Shown here: positions 25,329 through 33,918 of the stretch, piece by piece | Layout: each line of letters opens with the position of its first letter | Position numbering within the stretch: the first letter of the stretch is position 1 | From: Mariniphaga sediminis | GTDB lineage: Bacteria; Bacteroidota; Bacteroidia; Bacteroidales; Prolixibacteraceae | Assembly (NCBI RefSeq): GCF_003573545.1 | Contig: NZ_QWET01000017.1 | Location: 34,435 to 98,434 of the forward strand | Reading direction: 5' to 3' | DNA length: 64,000 bases | The notes under the pieces: model-generated | Database searches by the model: none | What the model saw: only the letters and a program-made list of their open reading frames with translations | Told to the model about the DNA's origin: nothing | Program-made: the position numbers and the translations under genes

Positions 25329-26807
25329 TTGAATCCATTTAGAAAATTAGCAGGGGATACGGCTATATACGGGATGAGTAGTATTATTGGCCGGTTTTTA
25401 AACTGGTGGCTGGTTCCCTATTATTCATTTATTTTTGCTCCGGAGGTTTATGGTGTAGTGACCAACCTATATGCCATGGTTTCCTTTTTTCTGGTACTGT
25501 TGGCCTACGGAATGGAAACTTCCTTTTTCAGATATGCTTCAAAAAGCGATGACCCGGAAAAGGTTTATTCTACTTCTTTAATCTCGCTGTTTTTTACCTC
25601 CACCGCTTTTATATTGCTGGCGGCAACTTTTAAAAACGAAATAGCCTCTTTTATCCGGTATCCCGAACATCCTGAATATATTTTATGGTTTGCCATTATT
25701 CTCGGGGTCGATGTGTTTTCAAATATTCCGTTTGCCCGGTTACGATTGAATAACAGACCGGTAAAATTTGCTGTTTTAAAAATTGTGAATATCAGTTTTA
25801 ATATCGGATTTAATCTGTTTTTTCTTTCGCTTTGCCCGGATTTAATTGAAAAAAATCCTGATTCGGTAGTACGCCATATTTATTCTCCTGAAATTGGAGT
25901 CGGGTATGTTTTTATTTCCAATTTACTGGCCTCGCTTATTACATTGGTTTTACTTTTACCTGAGATTTTCAGGGTTTCTTTTCAGTTCGACAAAAAACTG
26001 CTCCGGCAAATGCTGAGTTATGGTTTTCCCATTTTAATTGTAGGACTGGCCGGTATGGTAAACCAGAATATCGATAAAGTATTGATTCCCTTTCTGATTC
26101 CGGAAGATCAGAATCCGATGTATCAGGTGGGGGTTTATGGCGCCAATTATAAATTGGCAGTTTTGATGAATATGTTTATCCAGGCCTTCAGGTATGCTTT
26201 TGAACCTTTTTTCTTTTCGCGTGGAGAGAGCAAAGAAGATCCGCAGGTTTACGCTACCGTGATGAAATACTTTGTCATTTTTGGTTTGGTTATCTTTTTG
26301 GGAATGGTTTTGTATATCGATATTTTTAAAATAATTATCAGTGCAAAATACCATGAAGGGTTGAAAGTTGTTCCCATTATTTTAATGGCCAACCTGTTTT
26401 TCGGGGTTTACTTTACCCTTTCGCTTTGGTACAAGTTAAAAGATTTGACACGCTATGGCGCTTATATGGCGTTGATTGGCGCTGCAATTACCCTTGTTTT
26501 GAATTTTCTGCTTATACCGGTTTTAGGATATATGGGTTCGGCCATTGCTATTTTTACCTGCTTTTTTGTTATGATGATCCTATCCTATTTTTGGGGACAA
26601 AAATTTTACCCGGTGCCATATAATCTGAAACGAATGGGTACCTATTTTGTGGTAGCTGTTGTTATATTTGCCATTTCTTTGTTTACATCCTCTCAGCAGG
26701 AGATAATCAAATATTCTGTCCATACTATTCTTTTGCTGATGTTTGCCTATCTGGTTTATAAATTGGAAAAAAGGCAGTTAAAAAGATTATTTAAAGGAAA
26801 TAACTGA
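25329..26807 (+). CDS. Wzx/MATE-type polysaccharide flippase
   Basis: About 492 residues with 12-14 hydrophobic helices and no soluble domain. The N-terminal LAGDTAIYGMSSIIGRFLNW is typical of Bacteroidota polysaccharide-biosynthesis (Wzx/RfbX) flippases, which turn lipid-linked glycans across the inner membrane. No glycosyltransferases are adjacent, so the cargo is unknown. The start is placed at TTG 25329 because the only upstream alternative (TTG 25311) lies directly behind a -7 promoter box. rpiB follows 32 bases downstream with its own promoter. Confidence 0.85.
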   Translation: MNPFRKLAGDTAIYGMSSIIGRFLNWWLVPYYSFIFAPEVYGVVTNLYAMVSFFLVLLAYGMETSFFRYASKSDDPEKVYSTSLISLFFTSTAFILLAATFKNEIASFIRYPEHPEYILWFAIILGVDVFSNIPFARLRLNNRPVKFAVLKIVNISFNIGFNLFFLSLCPDLIEKNPDSVVRHIYSPEIGVGYVFISNLLASLITLVLLLPEIFRVSFQFDKKLLRQMLSYGFPILIVGLAGMVNQNIDKVLIPFLIPEDQNPMYQVGVYGANYKLAVLMNMFIQAFRYAFEPFFFSRGESKEDPQVYATVMKYFVIFGLVIFLGMVLYIDIFKIIISAKYHEGLKVVPIILMANLFFGVYFTLSLWYKLKDLTRYGAYMALIGAAITLVLNFLLIPVLGYMGSAIAIFTCFFVMMILSYFWGQKFYPVPYNLKRMGTYFVVAVVIFAISLFTSSQQEIIKYSVHTILLLMFAYLVYKLEKRQLKRLFKGNN

Positions 26808-26826
26808 ATTAAATATCAAAAAGTAT

Positions 26827-26834
26827 TAATTTTG
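26827..26834 (+). promoter_or_regulatory. Candidate -7 box for rpiB, five bases before the ATG
   Basis: TAATTTTG matches TANNTTTG; the start codon is at 26840. With usual spacing transcription would begin at or next to the A of the ATG, predicting a leaderless mRNA. Confidence 0.45.
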
Positions 26835-26839
26835 TCGGA

Positions 26840-27289
26840 ATGAAAAAGTTAGATGATAAAACCATTGCTCTAGCCAGTGATCATGCCGGTTTTGATAAGA
26901 AACAGGCTATAATACGGTTTTTTGAAGAGAATGGTATTTTGTATAAGGATTTTGGTTGTTATACCAACGAAAGTTGTGACTATCCTGATTTTGCCCATGC
27001 TATTGCTGATGCTATTGACAAAGGCGAATTCGAAATAGGGATTACTTTTTGTGGGAGCGGACAAGGCATCAGCATTACTGCAAACAAGCACCAAAATGTA
27101 AGATCGGCGCTTTGCTGGAACCCGGAAATTGGAGTTTTGGCAAAACAGCATAACAATGCAAATATTTGCGCTATTCCATCCAGGTTTGTAACCGACGAGG
27201 AAGCCATTTCCATTGTGAGGGCTTATTTAAATGCTGAATTTGAAGGTGGGCGCCATGAACGAAGAGTTGCTAAAATTCCTTTGAAATAA
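26840..27289 (+). CDS. rpiB: Ribose-5-phosphate isomerase B
   Basis: Interconverts ribose 5-phosphate and ribulose 5-phosphate in the pentose phosphate pathway. 149 residues of the RpiB/LacAB fold. The catalytic cysteine is in the GITFCGSGQGISITANK stretch (Cys71), and ASDHAGFDKK and the tail ARxxxHxRRVAKI-like segment (GGRHERRVAKI) are conserved. Length is normal. Confidence 0.93.
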   Translation: MKKLDDKTIALASDHAGFDKKQAIIRFFEENGILYKDFGCYTNESCDYPDFAHAIADAIDKGEFEIGITFCGSGQGISITANKHQNVRSALCWNPEIGVLAKQHNNANICAIPSRFVTDEEAISIVRAYLNAEFEGGRHERRVAKIPLK

Positions 27290-27335
27290 TTCAGGTAATT
27301 TTTTTTGTGAAGAAGTAGAATTAAAAATAATTGAT

Positions 27336-27779
27336 ATGCTGTCTAATACTTGTAAATATGCTTTAAGAGCCCTCATTTATCTTGCGAAATTTTCCAAAGA
27401 AGAAAAAATGATTGGAATCAAAAAAATTTCAGAAGACCTGAAACTATCCTCTCCTTTTTTGGGAAAAATATTACAAAACCTGGTTAAACAAAAATTGTTG
27501 GTTTCTACTAAGGGACCTAACGGAGGTTTTGCACTGGCAAAAAGTTCAGGCGAAATTACGTTATGGGATATTGTGACCAAAGTAGATGGTGAAGAGTTTT
27601 TTACCAATTGCCTTATCCGGTTGGATCCCTGTCATACACACGATTCTGAAAAACCACTTTGTCCTGTGCATGCGCAATATGAAAAACTCCGGAATGAAAT
27701 TGCCAATTTTTATCAGGGCACTACATTGGAAATTGTAGGTAAAGACATTGAAAAATACGAGGATCTGGTGAAGCTTTAG
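27336..27779 (+). CDS. Rrf2-family transcriptional regulator, probable Fe-S binder
   Basis: 147 residues. The N-terminal winged helix (YALRALIYLA, SPFLGKILQNLVKQKLL, GPNGGFALAK) is characteristic of Rrf2/IscR/NsrR. Three cysteines at 92, 99 and 109 have the position and approximate spacing of the [2Fe-2S] or [4Fe-4S] ligands in this family, so it probably senses iron-sulfur status, redox or nitric oxide. No isc/suf or nitrosative-stress genes are adjacent, so the regulon is not evident. It converges with the VanZ gene eight bases away. Confidence 0.88.
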   Translation: MLSNTCKYALRALIYLAKFSKEEKMIGIKKISEDLKLSSPFLGKILQNLVKQKLLVSTKGPNGGFALAKSSGEITLWDIVTKVDGEEFFTNCLIRLDPCHTHDSEKPLCPVHAQYEKLRNEIANFYQGTTLEIVGKDIEKYEDLVKL

Positions 27780-27787
27780 CAGGTAAT

Positions 27788-28165
27788 TTAAAAGTATTTC
27801 TCCAGTTTTTTTCCGGCTATTAAAAAATGGAAAAAAATGGCAGAAGCTAATATGCCCGCACTGTTTGCCAGAAAATCATAAAAATCGCTGCTTCTTGAGG
27901 ATGAAATGGTCTGCTGTACTGCTTCAAGTACAGCCGCAAGAAAAAGTGAAAGAGCCGGAGCATAAAATAAATAGTTCATTTTTAGTCTTTTAAATGGTCT
28001 GAATAGAAACAGGCAAAAAACAAAGAACAATCCGAAATGAACTATTTTATCGAAGTAGGGAATATCTAAAAAGGGTTTTTTAGGCAATCCACTTGCCGGG
28101 ATATACAATCCGTAACATATCAGCGCAAGCCAAATGAGGGGTTTAAAAAATAATTTTAGCTTCAT
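27788..28165 (-). CDS. VanZ-like small membrane protein
   Basis: 125 residues with four predicted membrane helices; DKIVHFGLFFVFCLFLF and the C-terminal SSRSSDFYDFLANSAGIL match the VanZ-like domain (conserved DKxxHF and D-x2-D-x2-N/A-G features). VanZ of enterococci gives low-level teicoplanin resistance, but most homologues have no known role. The ATG at 28165 (MKLKLFFKPL) is chosen over an upstream extension that lacks hydrophobic character. Divergent from hemW. Confidence 0.75.
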   Translation of the reverse strand: MKLKLFFKPLIWLALICYGLYIPASGLPKKPFLDIPYFDKIVHFGLFFVFCLFLFRPFKRLKMNYLFYAPALSLFLAAVLEAVQQTISSSRSSDFYDFLANSAGILASAIFFHFLIAGKKLEKYF

Positions 28166-28204
28166 TCTGTGAGTGTATTTTAATCGGGCAAAGTAACAAA
28201 AAGT

Positions 28205-29332
28205 ATGGCAGGTATCTATATTCATATTCCTTTTTGCCGTCAAAAATGCTACTATTGCGATTTTTACAAAACTGTAAATTCCAGTCTGACAGGAAAATTT
28301 CTGGCTATCCTGAAGCAGGAAGCCGTAATACGAAAAAATTACCTGGAAGGTGAACCTGTGCGAACTATCTATTTTGGGGGAGGCACTCCTTCCGTATTAT
28401 CTCCTGATGAACTTTTGTTTGTTTTGGAGTTTTTACATGCAAACTTCCAGGTTTTACCGGATGCAGAAATTACCTTCGAAGCAAATCCCGACGATTTAAC
28501 GCCGGCTTATTTACAGGTGTTAAAAAATGCGGGAATAAACAGGTTGAGTATTGGAATTCAAGCCTTTCAGGATAATCATTTAAAAAAGATGAACCGAAGG
28601 CACAATGCTCAGCAAGCTTTTGATGCTGTTGAATATGCAGCCTCCGCGGGTTTTTCGAATCTGAGCGTCGATCTTATTTATGGTTTACCAGATCTTACAG
28701 AGGAGCAATGGAAAGAGAGTTTAACACGTGTTTTCCAGTTACCTGTTGTGCACCTTTCGGCTTATCATTTAACGTATCATGAAGGAACCCCGTTTTTTAC
28801 CTGGCTCAAAAAAGGAACCCTTAAAGAGTTATCAGAAAAGGAGAGTGTGAAGCAATTTAACCTGTTGCTCGATGAGGCTGGGAAAGCTGGTTTTGAACAG
28901 TACGAGATTTCAAATTTTGCCCGGAACAAAATATATTCGAAACATAATACAGCCTACTGGACCGGTGAAAAATATCTGGGACTGGGGCCTTCTGCTCACT
29001 CTTACAACGGAGATTCCCGCCAATGGAATATTTCGCATATCGAATCGTATATCCGGGGAATTGAGAATCATACCTCCTTTTTTGAGGAGGAACATTTAGC
29101 TGAAAATGATAAGTATAACGAGTATGTTTTAACCCGAATTCGCACAAAATGGGGAATTTCAGAGTATGAAATACAGGATCGGTTTGGGGAAGAGAAAGCA
29201 AAATTTGTCAGGAAGGAAGCAGAAAAATACATTCATTCGGGAAAGATGTCAGAACAAAACGGCATTTTTACATTTACCCGTAAAGGACTTTTTGTTTCGG
29301 ATGATATCATGACCAGTTTTATGATTATTTGA
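28205..29332 (+). CDS. hemW: Radical SAM haem chaperone HemW
   Basis: 375 residues. The N-terminal radical-SAM cysteines are C11, C15 and C18 (CRQKCYYC), followed by YFGGGTPS. The HNTAYW motif identifies HemW (HNxxYW), a haem-trafficking protein, rather than the coproporphyrinogen dehydrogenase HemN. The C-terminal winged-helix part is present. It is often misannotated as HemN. Confidence 0.92.
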   Translation: MAGIYIHIPFCRQKCYYCDFYKTVNSSLTGKFLAILKQEAVIRKNYLEGEPVRTIYFGGGTPSVLSPDELLFVLEFLHANFQVLPDAEITFEANPDDLTPAYLQVLKNAGINRLSIGIQAFQDNHLKKMNRRHNAQQAFDAVEYAASAGFSNLSVDLIYGLPDLTEEQWKESLTRVFQLPVVHLSAYHLTYHEGTPFFTWLKKGTLKELSEKESVKQFNLLLDEAGKAGFEQYEISNFARNKIYSKHNTAYWTGEKYLGLGPSAHSYNGDSRQWNISHIESYIRGIENHTSFFEEEHLAENDKYNEYVLTRIRTKWGISEYEIQDRFGEEKAKFVRKEAEKYIHSGKMSEQNGIFTFTRKGLFVSDDIMTSFMII

Positions 29333-29437
29333 TTGTTAACCAATTGTTTGAATAAGGTCCCGATTTGATAAATATTGTTAATGGAGATGCTGTCTGTTCT
29401 AAAAAAACTATCTTAGCGGGTCTTTAAAAAAAGATAG

Positions 29438-29872
29438 ATGTTTATTAAAATAGTAAATGAATCGAACAATCCATTACCGCATTACAGCACTGAAATGTCG
29501 GCAGGAATGGATTTGCGTGCATTTTTGCAGGAGCCAGTTGTTCTAAAACCTCTGGAAAGGAAATTGATTCCCACCGGTTTGTATATCGAGTTACCGAAGG
29601 GATTTGAAGCACAAATAAGGCCCCGCAGTGGTTTGGCTATTAAAAAGGGCGTGACCGTATTAAATACTCCCGGAACCATTGATGCCGACTACCGGGGCGA
29701 AATAAAGGTGATACTCATTAACCTTTCGCAGGAAGATTTTGTTATCGAAAACGGCGAACGTATTTGCCAGATGGTAATTGCCACTCATGAGACAGTGGAA
29801 TGGAATTTGGTAGAAGAGCTGAACGAAACACAAAGAGGCGCCGGTGGTTTTGGCCACACCGGGAAAAATTAG
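29438..29872 (+). CDS. dut: Deoxyuridine 5'-triphosphate nucleotidohydrolase
   Basis: Hydrolyses dUTP to dUMP, preventing uracil incorporation. 144 residues with the five trimeric dUTPase motifs: [37 protein letters not shown] and the C-terminal arm [10 protein letters not shown]. First gene of a probable four-gene operon with the TPR lipoprotein, DUF4292 and EnvC-like genes; a weak -7 match (TATCTTAG, 29409) lies upstream. Confidence 0.96.
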   Translation: MFIKIVNESNNPLPHYSTEMSAGMDLRAFLQEPVVLKPLERKLIPTGLYIELPKGFEAQIRPRSGLAIKKGVTVLNTPGTIDADYRGEIKVILINLSQEDFVIENGERICQMVIATHETVEWNLVEELNETQRGAGGFGHTGKN

Positions 29873-29876
29873 AAGG

Positions 29877-31652
29877 ATGAAAAATACGATGATAAAGTGG
29901 TTGTTTATTTTCCTGCTTTCGGTATTTATTTTTGCCTGTTCGGCAACAAAAACTACCGTTGACACGGAAGAAGAACCTGAAACAACAGAAGTTAAAGTTG
30001 ACGAAAAGGAAGTTGAACTGGAAGAGCAGAAGCAAAAACAGTTTGAATATTTGTTTGTGAATGCCTTGCAGGAAAAGGCTTTGGGTAATACTCAAAAAGC
30101 GGTTCAACTTTTGTCGGGATGTCTGGAAATTGATCCCAAATCATCGGCCGCTATGTACGAACTGGCTACCCTTCATGCCGGAAACAATGATTTGACAAGT
30201 GCATCTCTTTTACTGGAAAAAGCCATTAATCTGAATCCTGAAAATAAGTGGTACAAGTTGTTACTTGCCCAGATTTATCAGCAAACACGTCGGTTTAATG
30301 AGGCAGCTGATATTTATGATGAACTCCTTCAGAAGGATAACGAAAACCTGGAATACCTGTACATGAAAGCGGCATTGCTTACCAATGCAGGAAAAGTGGA
30401 AGAAGCGGTGGCTGCCTATAATAAGTTGGAAGAAAAAGTAGGTGTTAACGAACAGATATCAGTAGCAAAACAACAATTGTTTGTTAAAGACGGACAGGTT
30501 GAAAGGGCATTTGAAGAAATAGAAAAGCTTATTGAATTTGATCCCCAGGAGCCAAAGTATTACGGTTTGATGGCCGATCTTTTTCAAAATCAGGGCGACT
30601 CGGTGAATGCCATGAAATATTACCGGAAAATACAGGAAATAGACCCGGAAAACGGATTTGTTCACTTCTCTTTGGCAAACTATTACCTGCATAACGGCCA
30701 GGAAGAAAAATCGTTTGATGAGACCAAAAAAGGGTTTCGAAGCGACCAGGTCGACCTCCAGACCAAGCTTCAGCTTTATATGATGCTAACTTCCAATCCT
30801 GCCGATCCAAACCTAACACCGGAGCAGGAAAAAGAACTGATTGATATTTTGCTTGAAGTTCATCCCGATGAATATCTTGTACATACAGTTCGGGCAGAGA
30901 GTTTCCTGAAGAACGGGATGTTGGAGGAAGCCCGTTCAGCGCTTCTAAAAGCCCTCGATATTGAAAAGAATGATTACATGCTGTGGGAGAGGGTGCTTTT
31001 TATAGATAATGATTTGCTGGACTGGCAAAGTTTGCAGGAGCACAGTAACCAGGCCATGGAATTGTTTCCCAACCAGCCTCAGGTTTATTTCCTTAATGCA
31101 GTGGCTTGTTTACAACTGGAAAAATATGAGGAAACAGTGGAGGTTACTGAAGAAGGGTTGGTTTATGTGGTAGACAACAAACAAATGGAAGGCCGGTTTT
31201 TGATGCTGAAAGGCGAGGCTCTTTATAAAATGGGGAAAATGGATGAAGCTTTTGAGTTGTTCGATGAATCGGTAGAGTTGGACCCCGACAACCACATTGC
31301 CCTGAACAATTATTCCTACTACCTTTCACTGGCTGAACGAAATCTTGACAAAGCCGAAAGGATGAGCGGGAAAGTGATTGAACGGTTTCCGGATAATCCT
31401 ACTTACCTCGATACCTACGCCTGGGTACTTTTTAAAAAGGGCGAATACAAACTGGCACGGTTTTACATGGAATCGGCTATTAAAAACGGTGCAGATGAAA
31501 ATGCAACCCTGCTGGAACATTACGGCGATATTCTGTTTAAACTTCAGCAGGCAGAAGAAGCCCTTAAATACTGGCAAAAGGCCATGGAGTTGGGTGGCGG
31601 TTCCAAAATACTGGAACGAAAAATAAGCGAACGAAATTATTTGGAAGAATAG
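29877..31652 (+). CDS. TPR-repeat lipoprotein
   Basis: 591 residues. Signal peptide with lipobox (FIFACS) near residue 21, an acidic linker, then tandem tetratricopeptide repeats covering most of the protein (for example AMYELATLHAGNNDLTSAS, KMGKMDEAFELFDESVELDP, ALNNYSYYLSLAERNLDKA). It should be a periplasm-facing protein-protein scaffold. The ATG at 29877 follows an AGAAGG and lies four bases after the dut stop. The dut/TPR/DUF4292/EnvC order recurs in Bacteroidota, consistent with an envelope role, but the partner is unknown. Confidence 0.85.
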   Translation: MKNTMIKWLFIFLLSVFIFACSATKTTVDTEEEPETTEVKVDEKEVELEEQKQKQFEYLFVNALQEKALGNTQKAVQLLSGCLEIDPKSSAAMYELATLHAGNNDLTSASLLLEKAINLNPENKWYKLLLAQIYQQTRRFNEAADIYDELLQKDNENLEYLYMKAALLTNAGKVEEAVAAYNKLEEKVGVNEQISVAKQQLFVKDGQVERAFEEIEKLIEFDPQEPKYYGLMADLFQNQGDSVNAMKYYRKIQEIDPENGFVHFSLANYYLHNGQEEKSFDETKKGFRSDQVDLQTKLQLYMMLTSNPADPNLTPEQEKELIDILLEVHPDEYLVHTVRAESFLKNGMLEEARSALLKALDIEKNDYMLWERVLFIDNDLLDWQSLQEHSNQAMELFPNQPQVYFLNAVACLQLEKYEETVEVTEEGLVYVVDNKQMEGRFLMLKGEALYKMGKMDEAFELFDESVELDPDNHIALNNYSYYLSLAERNLDKAERMSGKVIERFPDNPTYLDTYAWVLFKKGEYKLARFYMESAIKNGADENATLLEHYGDILFKLQQAEEALKYWQKAMELGGGSKILERKISERNYLEE

Positions 31653-32543
31653 ATGAAGAGGCAGGTAGCAGGTAAAAAGAGCAGGTTTATTTTGTTGTGG
31701 GTCATGGTAGTGGCAGTCGGTTTTTCTTCTTGCCGCACGGCTCGCGATGTAACAACCGGCAGAGTGAGGCCGCTCGCTCCGGAAAAGCTTCTGAAAGAGG
31801 CGGAGCAAAATGCTTTCGATTATAACGATTTATCCATTCGTCGTATAAACTGCCAGTTTTCAAACAGTGAATCCAAAACCAATTTCCGCATTAATCTGAA
31901 AGCGTTAAAAGATGAGAAAATTCTGGCAGCTATCAGTAAAATGAATATTCCTGTAGGGCGTGTTTTGCTGACACCGGACAGTGTAAGATATGTAAATTAC
32001 CTCGACAGAAACTACTTTTTAGACGATTACACATTCTTAAGCAAGTTTTTGAATTTCAACATCACTTTTGAGACCATTCAGTCGATCATTTCCAACAATA
32101 TATTTTCATACCAAAACCACTCACAAGACGATGTATTTCAAAATTTTGATTCTTCGGTTGAAAATGGAAAATATGTACTGAAATCTGCTGATCGTCCCGG
32201 CATTTTTAAACGGGCGCGGATGAGAAATAATTCTCCGGGAAGAAATTCGGGAATATTTAATCAGGAAAGCACAGTTTCTCAAAAAATGGTTTTTAACCCA
32301 CGGAATTTTGCTTTGGAAGAATTGGTTGTTGATGACCGGGTAAATGACTGGAAAATGGAAGTAGCCTTCAGCGATTTTGTAAAAGTGGAAAAGAAAAATT
32401 ATCCCGGATTTATCCATATTAAAATGACTTCGCCGGATGATATTATTGAGTTGAAAATCAAATTGAACGGCTTTTCTGTAGAAGAGATTGATGCCATTGA
32501 ATTGAATATCCCGGATAAATATGAAGAGATTAGTGTGAATTAA
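31653..32543 (+). CDS. DUF4292 lipoprotein
   Basis: 296 residues, lipoprotein signal with GFSSC near residue 27. The body resembles the Bacteroidota DUF4292 family, probably a LolA/LolB-like half-barrel (repeated short strands such as NFRINLKALKDEKILAAIS and MVFNPRNFALEELVVDD). The start codon abuts the stop of the TPR gene. A role in lipoprotein or lipid handling at the envelope is inferred only from the fold resemblance. Confidence 0.75.
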   Translation: MKRQVAGKKSRFILLWVMVVAVGFSSCRTARDVTTGRVRPLAPEKLLKEAEQNAFDYNDLSIRRINCQFSNSESKTNFRINLKALKDEKILAAISKMNIPVGRVLLTPDSVRYVNYLDRNYFLDDYTFLSKFLNFNITFETIQSIISNNIFSYQNHSQDDVFQNFDSSVENGKYVLKSADRPGIFKRARMRNNSPGRNSGIFNQESTVSQKMVFNPRNFALEELVVDDRVNDWKMEVAFSDFVKVEKKNYPGFIHIKMTSPDDIIELKIKLNGFSVEEIDAIELNIPDKYEEISVN

Positions 32544-32578
32544 ATTAGGGACTAATAAAGACGACAATTCATTAGGAT

Positions 32579-33769
32579 ATGAGGACACTGGTACTGGCGG
32601 GCATATTTATACTTGTTCAGGCTTCCACGCTGGCACAGTCCCTTTCCGATTTACAGCAGAAAAGACAGAATACGGCGAAGGAAATTGAGTACACTACACG
32701 CCTTCTAAGCCAGGTACAGCAGGAAGAAAAGGCTTCTATTGGCCGGTTACAGCTTATAAACAATAATATAAATCAGAGAAATACATTGATTTCAGGGCTG
32801 AATGCTGAAATGAAGCTCTATTTGGAATCCATAGAAAACAACAACCTGGCGGTAGAATTGCTTTCCGAAGATTTAGAAAAGCTGAAAACAGAATATGCCC
32901 AGCTTATCAGAATAATTTACCTCAACAGAAATGTTGGAAACCAGGTTTTATTTTTGCTTTCGGCTGATAACTTCAACCAGGCATACCGACGGTTTTTATA
33001 TATGAGGAGGTATGCCTCATTCCGAAAAGAGCAATCGGCTACCATACAACTACTTCAAAAGCTGCTCCATGAAAAAGTTGGAAGGCTGGAACAATTGAGG
33101 ACGGCACGTCGCACATTACTTGAAGAAGCCCGGCTTGAAACAAAAAAGTTGGCAGAGGAAAAGACCCGGCAAAATCTGGAAATAGGGGAATTGAAAAGAA
33201 AACAACAAGACCTGAAACAAACGCTGGAACAACAGCGCCGGGTGGAACAACAACTTGAGCGGGAAATTAACCGGATAATTGAAGAGGAGGCAAATAAAAA
33301 CAGGGAAGCCGGAGAACCGGCCTTTGCCCTGACCCCGGAACAAAAACTTGCGGGTGCTAATTTCGAACAAAATAAACAAAGACTACCCTGGCCGGTAGAA
33401 AGAGGCATTATTGCCGAACGTTTTGGTATTCACCGGCATCCGGTACTGGAATATGTACAGGTTAGAAATAACGGGGTTGATATTGCTACCGAGCCCGGGG
33501 CTAAGGTAAGAGCTGTTTTTGATGGGGAGGTGAGCCGGGTTTTTGGTATTACCGGTGGTAACACAGCGGTGATTATTCGCCACGGACAATACCTTTCGGT
33601 GTATTCAAACCTGCAGGAAGCGGTTGTAAAAAAGGGTGACAGGGTTTCTACCAAACAGGTTATCGGAACTGTTTTTACTGATTACGACGATGGTAATAAA
33701 TCCGTTTTGAAATTTCAAATTTGGCGCGAAAACCAAAAGTTGAATCCGGAGGAGTGGATAGGAAGGTAA
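32579..33769 (+). CDS. EnvC-like murein hydrolase activator, degenerate LytM domain
   Basis: 396 residues: signal peptide (about 1-20), a long coiled coil (about 22-245), then a LytM/M23 domain (about 270-395). The zinc ligands of active M23 peptidases are replaced: the HxxxD site reads NNGVDIA and the HxH site reads LKFQIW, so catalysis is unlikely. This is the pattern of EnvC, which activates amidases at the division site through its coiled coil and dead LytM domain. Last gene of the dut operon. Confidence 0.85.
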   Translation: MRTLVLAGIFILVQASTLAQSLSDLQQKRQNTAKEIEYTTRLLSQVQQEEKASIGRLQLINNNINQRNTLISGLNAEMKLYLESIENNNLAVELLSEDLEKLKTEYAQLIRIIYLNRNVGNQVLFLLSADNFNQAYRRFLYMRRYASFRKEQSATIQLLQKLLHEKVGRLEQLRTARRTLLEEARLETKKLAEEKTRQNLEIGELKRKQQDLKQTLEQQRRVEQQLEREINRIIEEEANKNREAGEPAFALTPEQKLAGANFEQNKQRLPWPVERGIIAERFGIHRHPVLEYVQVRNNGVDIATEPGAKVRAVFDGEVSRVFGITGGNTAVIIRHGQYLSVYSNLQEAVVKKGDRVSTKQVIGTVFTDYDDGNKSVLKFQIWRENQKLNPEEWIGR

Positions 33770-33795
33770 TTTTAAAGGATATTTAATTCTTATTG

Positions 33796-33852
33796 CTAAA
33801 CCAAAAGATGTTGTAAATAGTTACATCTTTACAGTACATATCAGCGGTTTAG
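33796..33852. other. Nested hairpin upstream of phosphoesterase gene
   Basis: Outer stem CTAAACC (33796-33802) / GGTTTAG (33846-33852); inner stem AAAGATGT (33804-33811) / ACATCTTT (33823-33830). It lies in the 149-base gap after the EnvC-like gene. It could be a terminator lacking a T-run, a leader structure, or an operator. Confidence 0.3.
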
Positions 33853-33918
33853 ATTATTACACATGATTGAAAGAGCGAAATTGATGTTTAATTACACGAA
33901 ATTGAAATAACTAATATC

